Positions 34,686-43,463 of a DNA stretch of 63,387 nt are shown piece after piece. Positions within the stretch are counted from its first letter, which is position 1, and each line of letters begins with the position of its first letter. The stretch is from Clostridia bacterium (GTDB taxonomy: Bacteria; Bacillota_A; Clostridia; Oscillospirales; CAG-272), in NCBI GenBank assembly GCA_017452945.1, contig JAFTLD010000005.1, positions 1-63,387 on the forward strand, given 5' to 3'. The notes under the pieces were generated by a model. The model searched no databases and was not told the origin of the DNA. It saw nothing but the letters and a program-made list of their open reading frames with translations. Both the position numbers and the translations under genes were made by a program.

Positions 34686-34771
34686 CCCCACCACCGCAAC
34701 CGCGTCACTTGTTGCCCTCGTACCTCGGTCAACATCGCTCCGCTGCGGTCCCCCTCCCGCAGTGGGGAGGC
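34686..34771 (+). repeat. REP-like GC-rich element, copy A
   Basis: An 86-bp element. The ends, CCACCACCGCAACCGCGTC and CGCTCCGCTGCGGTCCCCCT with a short CTCCC/GGGGAG hairpin, are shared with copy B in inverse orientation; the central part differs. The 34522-35000 spacer otherwise holds no gene. Confidence 0.8.
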
Positions 34772-34870
34772 ATTGTTGCAGGCAACCGTAAAGTAAGAAT
34801 TGTGCAAGAGGGATAGAGAAAAACACTTTCATTGAAGCGGATCAACAGACAAAAATGGATGCGCAAATGA

Positions 34871-34957
34871 GCCTCCCCGCTACGGGAGGGGGACCGCAGC
34901 GGAGCGCGTTTCAAAGCATTTTGCTTTGAAAGGAGAGACGCGGTTGCGGTGGTGGGG
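34871..34957 (-). repeat. REP-like GC-rich element, copy B (inverted)
   Basis: An 87-bp element that reads like copy A on the minus strand, but its centre is another small hairpin (TTTCAAAGCA / TGCTTTGAAA). The pair faces each other across 99 bases. Confidence 0.8.
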
Positions 34958-35000
34958 CTTCCCATACGGACGCTCCTTCACCCCTTTATGCAATGCAAAC

Positions 35001-35024
35001 AAAAACGCCCTTGCGGGCGTTTTT
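35001..35024. terminator. Terminator of the alr-yitT operon
   Basis: A perfect 10-bp stem (AAAAACGCCC / GGGCGTTTTT) with a TTGC loop lies 16 bases beyond the yitT stop. Confidence 0.92.
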
Positions 35025-35040
35025 CTTATATTTTATTTTC

Positions 35041-35955
35041 TTATAGTTCTTCAGCGTAAGGATTCTTATATCCTTCGCCGTAGATCTCTGTCGCCTTGGT
35101 GACAATCAGGAAGGCGTGCTTGTCCTCCTGCTTGACCACGTCGCGCACCATGGGGTATTGGTGGTCGTGCAGCACGCACATCAGTACCTTTTTGTTTTTC
35201 TTGGTGTAAGCACCCTCACCGTGCAGCATGGTTACACCGGTTTCCACTTCGTTGATCAATCTCTCGGAAACGCGCTCCGGGCAATCCGAAATGATATATA
35301 CCATTTTGGCATTGTCTTTTCCGTACAGCACAAGATCCAGCACGGTCGAGTTTGTAAATACGGTAATGACCGCGTACATGGCAACCAGCACGTCGCGGAA
35401 TGCGATTGCCGAGAGGATGATGATCGAGGAGTCCAAAAACATATACAGCACGCCTGTTTTCATATGGCGGAACTTGCGGCGCAAAAGCTTTACGACAATA
35501 TCAAAGCCGCCCGTTGAGCCACCACCGCGGAACACAAGACCAATACCCAAGGCTGCCAGTGCACCGCCTGCAAGCGCAGCGATCACCAAATGCTCGGACA
35601 TGTCCGGAATCCATGCTGAAAACCCGCGGTCAATGATCTCGATAATAGCCGAGGACAGCGCGGTCACGTAGATCGTACCTGCCAAAAACTTGAATTTGAA
35701 TACGATCAGACCGATGATCATAAGCGGAATGTTGATCATAAAGATCCACACACCGGTACCCAGCTGAAAATCACCGAATTTCACCAGGCTGTTGATGATG
35801 ATCGAAAGACCCGAAACGCCACCGGGAGCCAAGTGGTTGGGATCCAAGAAAACGGCAATGCCAAAGGCGTAAATAAACGCGCCCACCGTCAACAAGGCAA
35901 AATTCTTGAGAAACGGAATAAGCTTCTCCTTTTTGCTTGGTTTTGCTTTATTCAA
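35041..35955 (-). CDS. YitT-family membrane protein (DUF161 plus DUF2179)
   Basis: Protein of 304 residues. The membrane part (about 15-195) has five or six helices with DPNHLAPGGVSGLSIIIN and its repeat LVFRGGGSTGGFDIVVKLL, the DUF161 hallmark. The C-terminal soluble DUF2179 domain has TMLHGEGAYTKKNKKVLMCVL. The family is widespread in Bacillota with unknown substrate. The start overlaps the AraC gene end by eight bases, making it the last gene of the alr operon. Confidence 0.9.
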   Translation of the reverse strand: MNKAKPSKKEKLIPFLKNFALLTVGAFIYAFGIAVFLDPNHLAPGGVSGLSIIINSLVKFGDFQLGTGVWIFMINIPLMIIGLIVFKFKFLAGTIYVTALSSAIIEIIDRGFSAWIPDMSEHLVIAALAGGALAALGIGLVFRGGGSTGGFDIVVKLLRRKFRHMKTGVLYMFLDSSIIILSAIAFRDVLVAMYAVITVFTNSTVLDLVLYGKDNAKMVYIISDCPERVSERLINEVETGVTMLHGEGAYTKKNKKVLMCVLHDHQYPMVRDVVKQEDKHAFLIVTKATEIYGEGYKNPYAEEL

Positions 35956-36796
35956 CGTAAGTTACCTCCGATTCTGCCCGTTCGGGCTCGTTGCCGCCAA
36001 GTGCGGTCTTGCGGTATTCGCTGGGGGACATGCCCACCTGCTTGACAAAGGCGCGGTTAAAGGTACGCAGCGTACCAAAGCCGACAAGCGTGGAGATCTC
36101 GGTAATGCTTTTGTTTGTTCTGCGCAGATATCTGCAGGCTTCGGAAACGCGCAGCGCGTTGATATAATCGTTAAAGCCTGTGCCGATCTTGCTGCCGAAC
36201 AGGTGCGAGATATAGTATTTGCTCAAATGCAGCTCCTGCTCCAGCGTTCCAAGCGTCAGCTCTCTGCTGTAATTCTGTGCGCAAAAGGAAACGATCGAGC
36301 GCAGCGTCATGGAGTCGGTTTGGTTGCTTTCTCTGAAGGTCATGCGGGAGAGCAGCTCACCGAAAAAGGCGAGCAGATAGCCCTTTGTAATGGCGTCGCG
36401 GTAATCGGCGGGCATGTCCTCTGTGCGCGAGAGCGTCATGAGCAGCTCGTGCATGTAAGGATCGCTGCCCACACCGCGAATGATGGGGCTTGTGGGCGCG
36501 GCACCCGAAAAGCTGCGCGAAAGCTCGGGGAGCAGGTCGGGATTGATGATAAAGAGCAGGTATTTTTCATTTTCTGAGGGGTCGTAACGGTGTACCTGAT
36601 TGGGAAATACCAGCAGTACGTCACCGCTTTGAATGGTGTATTCCCCCGTATCCACCGCGCAGGTGGTGCTGCCCTCTATCATATATACCATTTCCAGATG
36701 ATAGTGCAGGTGCGCACCGAACGCTAAGGGGTAGCGGCCGGAAAGTGCGTTTCGGCAGGAAAAATCGTCCTTTTTATTTTCGTAAATAGCACCCAT
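35948..36796 (-). CDS. AraC-family transcriptional regulator
   Basis: Protein of 282 residues. The N-terminal cupin sensor (about 20-110) has HLHYHLEMVYMIEGS and GDVLLVFPNQVHRY. The C-terminal double helix-turn-helix (about 180-270) has LSKYYISHLFGSKIGTGFNDY and ITEISTLVGFGTLRTFNRAF. Such cupin-AraC regulators usually sense sugars. It lies five bases after the large lipoprotein gene and may control a polysaccharide-related function of that neighbour (inference). Confidence 0.93.
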   Translation of the reverse strand: MGAIYENKKDDFSCRNALSGRYPLAFGAHLHYHLEMVYMIEGSTTCAVDTGEYTIQSGDVLLVFPNQVHRYDPSENEKYLLFIINPDLLPELSRSFSGAAPTSPIIRGVGSDPYMHELLMTLSRTEDMPADYRDAITKGYLLAFFGELLSRMTFRESNQTDSMTLRSIVSFCAQNYSRELTLGTLEQELHLSKYYISHLFGSKIGTGFNDYINALRVSEACRYLRRTNKSITEISTLVGFGTLRTFNRAFVKQVGMSPSEYRKTALGGNEPERAESEVTYVE

Positions 36797-36801
36797 TCAC
36801 G

Positions 36802-39180
36802 TTACCTCGTTGCCTTTTTGTAGCGGCGAAGTCTGATTTTTCCCTTGGATGCGTTCCAAAAGATATTGGCAATGATGGGAGGCGCACCGTACTTGCGGTA
36901 AAGGAGGTATACAAGGCCTGCAATCAGTCCAAGAACTGCAAGGATAGCGACCAGAATCATGATCCACTCGTAGAACTGTACGCCAAAGCTGCCGTAAGCC
37001 TCCACTCGGTCAAGCAGAAGCGCGCAGCTGCCCTCTTCGGCAAGCTCGGGAACCTTGATCTGCACCGAAACGGTGATGGGGTCGTCACCGTCCACAAGGG
37101 AAGTGAATTTGCTGACGTCAAAGTAAACGGTCTGCCATGTGTTGGGCGTGATCTCGGTCACATCCTCGTAAACAACCTGTCCGTCACCTGCAGAGAGCGT
37201 TTTGCTGCCGTGCTTGACAAGGCGCAGCTTAATGCTCACGGGTGTTTCGGTATCGGCATCAGCACACATGGTCAGCGCAATCGCTTTCACACCCTTGATA
37301 TCCGAGCCCTGCAGCACGGTATTGGAAATACCCATGAAAGCACCGGGCTGTGTGCGATCCAGCTGAGCGCCAAGCACGGGCCAGCCAAGCGTTGCGTCCT
37401 TGGAAAGCTCCAGATAGGATACACTGTCGTCGGGAGAAAATCCGCTCGTTGTACCGTCAATAAAGCTGAACAGCACCTGACTTTTGCCCGAGGGCTTTTC
37501 GGTGACGTCCTCGCCCGTGACGAACTGACGGGTAGCCGCCTTGTTCTTTTGTGCATCGTAAAGTGTGCTCCAGCCGGGAATCTTGGAATCCATGGAGAGT
37601 GCGGTGAGCTGAGAGATATCCTTGGTGTCTATGGTCATGAACACGTTATAGAGCATGCGGCGCTCGGTGATCTGTCCCTTGTTGTCGGTTGCCCAGAGCC
37701 CAGAGCCCTTGATCAGGCTTTGCGCGTCGGTGTGTGCTGTGTAGATCAGAGCGTCCACGTGACCGTTTTCCAGCACCTTATAGTAGGCATACACGTAGGA
37801 TGCTGCCTGAATCTCTGCGCTTTCACCGGGAGCGACCTCAAAATCGCTGATGATGGTGTGACGGCGCTCTTGGTTGAAGTAATGATCAGGGTCAGCGATC
37901 CAGCCAAAATCCGAGAAGTGCGCAGGGGAGAGCTTGAGCGCGTTGGCGTTATCGTCAGACCAGGTGGGGTCTGAGCTTTTGTAGCTGTAAGCAGAAATGG
38001 CGGTACACCAATCAAAATTACCGCTGTATATAGCCTCAAGATTGAACTGATCCAGGAAATAATTGGTGGTCCAGTCGGTCTTGGAGGAAAGGGCGTTGGC
38101 ATCTGCCAGATTATTGCTGACCGATACGTAAACGCGGCCGTTTGCATAATGAGATTTGAGCGTGGAGTGCGCCAGACGAACAAGCGCGTGGTAACGGCCT
38201 ACGTATTGGGCAAATTCTACCGAGCCCGCGTTGTTATTCTGCGTGGATTCGTTGACGCTGCGGCCAATGATCAAAGCACCGCAAAAGCCGTACGTACCTG
38301 CGGGATCGGTGTAGCGCGCGGTGATGAAATCAAGAAAGCCTGCCATAAGCGAGGCACTTTGATCGTCATCCATCCAGATGGCGTAGGTGCGGCCGGATTT
38401 GGCGGCAGCCCCTTCCGCATACAGGCAGGAAACAAGGCTGTTGGCCTTTGCGGGATCGGTGTGCATGCGCAAACGGAAGTAAACGATGCTGCCCTGTGCG
38501 GTAGCCTCGATCACCTGCTTGTCCAAGGACTCCAACACACCGCGGTCCAGATAATAGGTCTGACCGTCGTATACGTAAGAGATCGCCTTATCGGAGTATC
38601 CGTCCAGGATCAGCACCGAGGGGTCAAGCTCCACTACGGTGTGCGCCACGCCAAGGTAAGCGGCATCCGAGGAGATGGATACGTGCAGTCCCTTGATCGA
38701 AGCGGATGTGGGAAATTCAGCGGTGTTTTCTGCCAGATCCGATACGTTGGATACGTATACGGGCGAGGTCAGCAGCACGTAAGAATTCAGTGTTTTATTA
38801 TACATAGCCACGGCAAAGGCGCAATGCAGGCGGGAATGTGCCTGCAGGTTGCCCTCATCATAAACGTCCACCGTGAATTTGGGCGAGGTGGACATTTTGC
38901 ACTCAGCCACGGGCTGCTTGCCGGAGAGGTCATCGGCAGTGTCGCCCGGCTCCATTGCCATCAGATATAGCCTTTGGGTATAGATTCCCGAATTTTGGAA
39001 GGCTTCCAGATCAGCCTCGGTCAGAACAGCCTTGACCGAGATTTCGGTGCCTTTTTTGTTGACAGTCACGTCGGTAACAACGCTTTCGGTAATCTCGTCC
39101 TTATCACCGCAAGCGACCAGCACGCCAATGCTCAGAATGAGAGTCAGCGCAAGGCAGAGTACAGACAATAATTTTTTCAT
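36802..39180 (-). CDS. Large membrane-anchored lipoprotein, possible DUF5722-like TIM barrel
   Basis: Protein of 792 residues. The lipoprotein signal ends in SIGVLVACGDKD. The central region (about 190-480) resembles DUF5722, a glycosidase-like barrel family: GFCGALIIGRSVNES, YHALVRLAHSTLKSHYANGRVYVSVSNN, NFDWCTAISAYSY. Residues about 560-735 look like a carbohydrate-binding beta sandwich (NTWQTVYFDVSKF, CALLLDRVEAYG). A C-terminal TM (about 742-765) is followed by a basic tail. A lipid anchor at one end and a TM at the other is unusual. The ATG at 39180 has GGAGG upstream. The glycoside-hydrolase idea is tentative. Confidence 0.65.
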   Translation of the reverse strand: MKKLLSVLCLALTLILSIGVLVACGDKDEITESVVTDVTVNKKGTEISVKAVLTEADLEAFQNSGIYTQRLYLMAMEPGDTADDLSGKQPVAECKMSTSPKFTVDVYDEGNLQAHSRLHCAFAVAMYNKTLNSYVLLTSPVYVSNVSDLAENTAEFPTSASIKGLHVSISSDAAYLGVAHTVVELDPSVLILDGYSDKAISYVYDGQTYYLDRGVLESLDKQVIEATAQGSIVYFRLRMHTDPAKANSLVSCLYAEGAAAKSGRTYAIWMDDDQSASLMAGFLDFITARYTDPAGTYGFCGALIIGRSVNESTQNNNAGSVEFAQYVGRYHALVRLAHSTLKSHYANGRVYVSVSNNLADANALSSKTDWTTNYFLDQFNLEAIYSGNFDWCTAISAYSYKSSDPTWSDDNANALKLSPAHFSDFGWIADPDHYFNQERRHTIISDFEVAPGESAEIQAASYVYAYYKVLENGHVDALIYTAHTDAQSLIKGSGLWATDNKGQITERRMLYNVFMTIDTKDISQLTALSMDSKIPGWSTLYDAQKNKAATRQFVTGEDVTEKPSGKSQVLFSFIDGTTSGFSPDDSVSYLELSKDATLGWPVLGAQLDRTQPGAFMGISNTVLQGSDIKGVKAIALTMCADADTETPVSIKLRLVKHGSKTLSAGDGQVVYEDVTEITPNTWQTVYFDVSKFTSLVDGDDPITVSVQIKVPELAEEGSCALLLDRVEAYGSFGVQFYEWIMILVAILAVLGLIAGLVYLLYRKYGAPPIIANIFWNASKGKIRLRRYKKATR

Positions 39181-39210
39181 AACGTCCTCCATAATCGGAT
39201 TTTTTGAATT

Positions 39211-40428
39211 CTATGGATGATAAATTCTGGGAACGCGAGCGGTTACCAGACAGGGTATCTCGTAAGCAATTGTGTTTGCATGCTTAGCAAGTGAAGATAG
39301 AGATTGCACGTCGTTGCCGAACAGCGTGACCGTGTCACCCGGAGTACAAGGCAGATCAGTCACGTCGATCATACAAAGATCCATGCAGATCCTACCCACC
39401 ATCGGGGCGGTGAAATCGCCTTGCGCCGTGTGCACCGTAACGGTGGTATCGGCATAGGCGCGCAGCCATCCGTCCGCATAGCCTGCGGAGAGCGTGGCAA
39501 TGGTGCGGTCATGATCCGCACGGTAAAGTGCTCCGTAGCCGATCGGCTCACCCGCGGCAACCTTATGGGTCTGAATGATCCTGGTCTGCAACTGCATCAC
39601 GGGGCGCAGCCGCTCGGCAGGAAAAAGATTGCACCGCGGATCTCTGTCGACCTCGGGCGGAATGGGGGGAGTTACACCGAATAAAAGCGCACCGACGCGC
39701 ACACCGTCGAGATAGGTTTCGGGATAACGCATGCAGCCCGGGCTGTTGCAGGCATGGCACGCGGGGGGACATTTCCCCTTTTGCTCAAGCCCCTGCTTGA
39801 TGGCCAGAAAGCGTTGCCATTGCTCGGTGCAGAAGTTGCCGCAATCGGCATCGGAGAGATGGGTGAAAAGGCCGCGGACGTCAAAGGCGTCGCACGTATC
39901 CGTCAGCGTACAGATATCCTCCACGGTTTGCGCTGCCTCTTCGGGCGAGAAGGCGGGATAGCCGATGCGGTGCATGCCGGTATCTACCTTGACGTGCACC
40001 GGGATTTTGACGCCCGCTGCCTTGGCAGCTGCATGCAGATCCCGCGCATATTCGGGGGAAAATACGGTTTGTACCAGCTTGTATTCATCCAACAGCGAGG
40101 CATATGCGGGGTTAGTATAGCCGAGAATGAGAATTTCGGCCTGATCCCCTTGCGTCTCGGAAAGCGCTTGTCGGATAGCGATCCCTTCTTCGGCACACGC
40201 CACGGCAAAATGGCGGCAGCCGCAGTCAAAGAGCGCACGGGCGCAGGCTTCAATGCCGTGTCCGTATGCGTCCGCCTTGATCACGGCAATCGCGGGGGTA
40301 TTGGGATTATGTGCGTGAATGTAATCACGGGAAACGATGTAGTTATTGACCAGTGCGTCAAGGTCGATATGAGCCCACACGCGGCGATTGTCGACGGATG
40401 CGGGCGAAATTTGATTTATATGCTTCAC
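39211..40428 (-). CDS. alr: Alanine racemase
   Basis: PLP enzyme making D-alanine for peptidoglycan, 405 residues. The PLP lysine is in AVIKADAYGHG; the barrel continues with GMHRIGYPAF, and the second catalytic tyrosine is in IGYGALYRADHDR. It uses a GTG start with AGGAGG upstream. First gene of the operon with the lipoprotein, AraC and YitT genes; the next gene is 30 bases away. Confidence 0.95.
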   Translation of the reverse strand: MKHINQISPASVDNRRVWAHIDLDALVNNYIVSRDYIHAHNPNTPAIAVIKADAYGHGIEACARALFDCGCRHFAVACAEEGIAIRQALSETQGDQAEILILGYTNPAYASLLDEYKLVQTVFSPEYARDLHAAAKAAGVKIPVHVKVDTGMHRIGYPAFSPEEAAQTVEDICTLTDTCDAFDVRGLFTHLSDADCGNFCTEQWQRFLAIKQGLEQKGKCPPACHACNSPGCMRYPETYLDGVRVGALLFGVTPPIPPEVDRDPRCNLFPAERLRPVMQLQTRIIQTHKVAAGEPIGYGALYRADHDRTIATLSAGYADGWLRAYADTTVTVHTAQGDFTAPMVGRICMDLCMIDVTDLPCTPGDTVTLFGNDVQSLSSLAKHANTIAYEIPCLVTARVPRIYHP

Positions 40429-40458
40429 AGAGTATGCCTCCTGTAAGTTTCTGTTTTT

Positions 40459-40487
40459 AGTATATCACAACAAGACAAATATTGCAA
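40459..40487 (-). promoter_or_regulatory. alr operon promoter
   Basis: TTGCAA, a 17-bp spacer and TATACT on the minus strand, 30 bases before the GTG. Confidence 0.75.
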
Positions 40488-40587
40488 CATGTCCAAGGGA
40501 AGATTTTTGGAAATTTTTGCGTGGGATGTTATGGGAATGTGATATTACCGCGCTGCGGAAACGGTAGTAAGTCATCCTCGGGCAAGT

Positions 40588-40652
40588 CCCCACTCCCAAG
40601 ATCCTTCACTTCGCTCAAGGATGACGGGGAGTGGAGCGCTGCGAAGGATCTT
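40588..40652. repeat. Intergenic repeat element with nested palindromes
   Basis: The 40488-40684 spacer contains no gene. It holds CCCCACTCC...GGGGAGTGG and AAGATCCTTC...GAAGGATCTT arranged as nested or offset inverted repeats, together with GTCATCCT/AGGATGAC. The words around CTTCGCTCAAGGATGAC resemble a repeat type common in gut bacteria. GGATCTTGCACGG at its right end recurs near 50283. Confidence 0.6.
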
Positions 40653-40684
40653 GCACGGGCACGAAAAATCAGCCGCGAAAAATA

Positions 40685-40714
40685 CCCCCAAGGAATTTTT
40701 ACGTTCCTTGGGGG
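40685..40714 (-). terminator. Terminator of the ftsH operon
   Basis: A perfect 11-bp stem (CCCCCAAGGAA / TTCCTTGGGGG) with an eight-base loop is followed on the minus strand by TATTTTT. Confidence 0.85.
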
Positions 40715-40785
40715 TTCTCTACATGATTATATTCGGATGGTTGACGACTTATACCCGAAAGGATTTGTCGTGATCCTACCTGTAA

Positions 40786-42873
40786 TCAATCCTTTTTGTT
40801 ATCGTCCTCGGATTGCGCATAGGGGAAGGGATTGTCGGAACTGTCACCGGACTGTGCGTAGGGGAAGGGGTTTTCGTTTGCCTTCTCCTCAGCCTCACGA
40901 CGCGCACGCTCCTGCTCGGCCTGCTCCTTTTGCTCGTTGGCCTCGCGGCTCTTGCGCTTCTTTTCTTCAAGCATCTGCTCAAGCTCTGCAACCGTGGGAT
41001 AACCTTCCATTGCAGCCTTGAACTGGTCGCCGTCCATGTTTTCGTGATCGAGGAGGTACTGCGCAATGAATTCCAGCTTATCCATATGCAAGGTCAGAAT
41101 GTCCAGCGCACGCTTGTACTGCGCGTCCATGATCTGTCTGGTTTCTCTGTCAATGGCAGCAGCCGTTTCTTCGGAGTAGTCCTTGCCGGAGGAGAAATCT
41201 CTGCCAAGGAAGACCGAGTCGGAGTGGCCTGTGCCGTACAGTACGGTACCCAGCGCCTCGGACATACCGTAACGGGTGATCATGCTGCGAATGGTGGAGG
41301 TTGCGTGCTGAATGTCGCTGGAAGCACCGGTCGAGATATCCTCCAGCACCAGCTGCTCTGCAGCTCTGCCGCCAAGCGCGACTGCAACGTCGTCCAGCAT
41401 CTGGCCCTTGGTTTTGCCCATTCTGTCCTCGGTGGGAGGCGTGAGCGTCACACCGCCTGCCGAGCCTGCGGGGATGATGGTGATATAGGATACGGGGTTG
41501 GCCTTGGGGCAGAAGTAGGAAACGACTGCGTGGCCTGCCTCGTGATATGCGCAAAGCTTGTTGTCCTCGGGGGTACGCAGGTGGCTCTTTTTCTGCGGGC
41601 CGAGCACGACCTTGAGATAAGCCTCGTCAATGTCCTCCATACCGATCAGGGACTTGTTCTTACGTGCGGCCAGCAGCGCTGCTTCATTGAGCAGGTTTGC
41701 AAGGTCAGCACCGGTAAAGCCGGGGGTATGCTTGGAGATCTGTGCGAAATCGACCGAATCCTCCATCGGCTTGCCCTTGGCATGCACGCGCAGAATTTCT
41801 TCTCTGCCCTTCATGTCGGGGTAGTTGACCGTGATCTGACGGTCAAAACGGCCGGGACGCAGCAAGGCGGGGTCAAGGATGTCGGGGCGGTTGGTGGCCG
41901 CGATGACGATGATGCCCTCGTGAGAGCCAAAGCCGTCCATTTCCACCAGCAGCTGGTTGAGCGTTTGCTCACGCTCGTCGTGACCGCCGCCAAGACCTGC
42001 ACCTCTGTGACGGCCGACAGCGTCGATTTCGTCGATAAAGATGATGGATGCGGGGGCTTTACGTGCGTTTTCGAAAAGGTCACGCACACGCGAAGCACCG
42101 ACACCGACGTACATTTCCACAAAGTCCGAGCCGGAGATCGAGAAGAAGGGAACGCCCGCCTCGCCCGCAACAGCCTTGGCAAGCAGAGTCTTACCCGTAC
42201 CGGGAGGGCCCATGAGCAAAACGCCATGGGGAATCTTTGCGCCGAGTCGGGAGAATTTACCGGGAGCCTTGAGGTATTCCACGATCTCCTGCAGCTCCAT
42301 CTTTTCCTCGTCCGCACCTGCCACGTCCTTGAAGCGAACCTTGTTCTTGTCGTCGGGCATGGGCGTTTTCACGCGCGCCTTGCCGAAGTTATTGATTTTG
42401 TTGCCCTCACTGCTTGCGCGCTTCATCGCGACGAAATAGAACACGATAAAGACCACGATGATCAAGAGGAAGGGAAGGTAGGAAACCCAAGCGGGCAGAA
42501 CCACCACTGCCTCGTTGATGACCTCCTCGATCAGGCCCTCTTCCGAGAGTCTTACGATGGTGTCACCCAGATCGCGCTGGAAGTATTCCATGTCCGCGAT
42601 CTCGTAGCGATAGGTCTTACCGTCGTATTGGGTATAGGTCAGAGTCTTGTTGCGGAAGCTGATCACGCAGCTCTGCACACCGCCCTGATCGTATTTGCCA
42701 TCCCCGTCGCTGTCGATGGGGGCATTGCCAAAATCGGCAAGCACCTGGCTGTAATCGGTTACGTCGGTGATCTCCTGCTTATTCCCGTTTCCGTTGAACA
42801 GCATGACCACAACCACTGCGATCAGGGCAACGAAAACAACGTAAAAAAGGATCACCTTTAAGTTATTCTTCAT
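40786..42873 (-). CDS. ftsH: ATP-dependent zinc metalloprotease FtsH
   Basis: Membrane AAA+ protease of 695 residues. TM1 is at about 6-24 and TM2 at about 130-150 with an extracellular domain between. The AAA domain has Walker [14 protein letters not shown], Walker [16 protein letters not shown] and the second-region RPGRFDRQ. The zinc site is [10 protein letters not shown]. The C-terminus has a Lys/Glu-rich helix and then a tandem NPFPYAQS repeat, which is not part of the usual family. It is the last gene of the seven-gene operon, 24 bases after hpt. Confidence 0.97.
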   Translation of the reverse strand: MKNNLKVILFYVVFVALIAVVVVMLFNGNGNKQEITDVTDYSQVLADFGNAPIDSDGDGKYDQGGVQSCVISFRNKTLTYTQYDGKTYRYEIADMEYFQRDLGDTIVRLSEEGLIEEVINEAVVVLPAWVSYLPFLLIIVVFIVFYFVAMKRASSEGNKINNFGKARVKTPMPDDKNKVRFKDVAGADEEKMELQEIVEYLKAPGKFSRLGAKIPHGVLLMGPPGTGKTLLAKAVAGEAGVPFFSISGSDFVEMYVGVGASRVRDLFENARKAPASIIFIDEIDAVGRHRGAGLGGGHDEREQTLNQLLVEMDGFGSHEGIIVIAATNRPDILDPALLRPGRFDRQITVNYPDMKGREEILRVHAKGKPMEDSVDFAQISKHTPGFTGADLANLLNEAALLAARKNKSLIGMEDIDEAYLKVVLGPQKKSHLRTPEDNKLCAYHEAGHAVVSYFCPKANPVSYITIIPAGSAGGVTLTPPTEDRMGKTKGQMLDDVAVALGGRAAEQLVLEDISTGASSDIQHATSTIRSMITRYGMSEALGTVLYGTGHSDSVFLGRDFSSGKDYSEETAAAIDRETRQIMDAQYKRALDILTLHMDKLEFIAQYLLDHENMDGDQFKAAMEGYPTVAELEQMLEEKKRKSREANEQKEQAEQERARREAEEKANENPFPYAQSGDSSDNPFPYAQSEDDNKKD

Positions 42874-42897
42874 TCAAAACCTCCGTTGGAAAGCCGA

Positions 42898-43446
42898 TTA
42901 TAAGTAGATCTCCGGCTTCAAAACACCCACAAAGGGCAGATTTCTGTATTTTTCATCGTAGTCCAAACCAAATCCTACGACAAATTCGTTGGGGATGACC
43001 GTGCCGCAGTAGTCGGGCACAAAATCGACCTCGCGGCGCTCGGGCTTGTCAAGCAGAGTGCAGGTTTTGACGCTTCCTGCAAGTCTGTTGGAGAACAGCT
43101 GCGTCAGTCTTTGCAGCGTTCTGCCGCTGTCCACAATGTCCTCAATAATCAAAAGGTCGCAATCGGGCAGATCCTCTCGCAAAAGATCGGTGTGGATGCG
43201 GATCTCTCCCGAGCTCTTGGTACCTGCGCCGTACGAGGAGACCTTCATCACCTCGATCTCAAGCGGCAGAGTCACGCGCTTCATCAGCTCGGTAGCAAAG
43301 GGGATAGATCCCTTGAGAATGACCACGAACACAAGCTTGCGCTCGGAGTCCTTGTAATCGTTTGTGATCTGTTGTGCAAGGTCGTCGATGATGGAACTGA
43401 GCTTTTGCTCGTCGATCAGGATTTTCTCAATATCATTCTTTATCAT
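42898..43446 (-). CDS. hpt: Hypoxanthine phosphoribosyltransferase
   Basis: Purine salvage enzyme of 182 residues. The PRPP loop is LLIIEDIVDSGRTLQRL, with FVVILKGSIPFATELM and KVSSYGAGTKSSGEI earlier, typical of bacterial Hpt. The ATG at 43446 has AAGGGG upstream; an in-frame TTG further up would overlap tilS. The tilS-hpt-ftsH order is conserved in Bacillota. Confidence 0.95.
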   Translation of the reverse strand: MIKNDIEKILIDEQKLSSIIDDLAQQITNDYKDSERKLVFVVILKGSIPFATELMKRVTLPLEIEVMKVSSYGAGTKSSGEIRIHTDLLREDLPDCDLLIIEDIVDSGRTLQRLTQLFSNRLAGSVKTCTLLDKPERREVDFVPDYCGTVIPNEFVVGFGLDYDEKYRNLPFVGVLKPEIYL

Positions 43447-43463
43447 GGTATGCCCCTTTTCAT

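Noticed and set aside
34463..34807. N-terminal extension of the LytTR protein
   Set aside because: The extended frame crosses the promoter and the REP-like element; homology and the ribosome site fit the TTG at 34462.
40813..42861. 682-residue open frame antisense to ftsH
   Set aside because: Same reason; FtsH on the minus strand has every catalytic motif.
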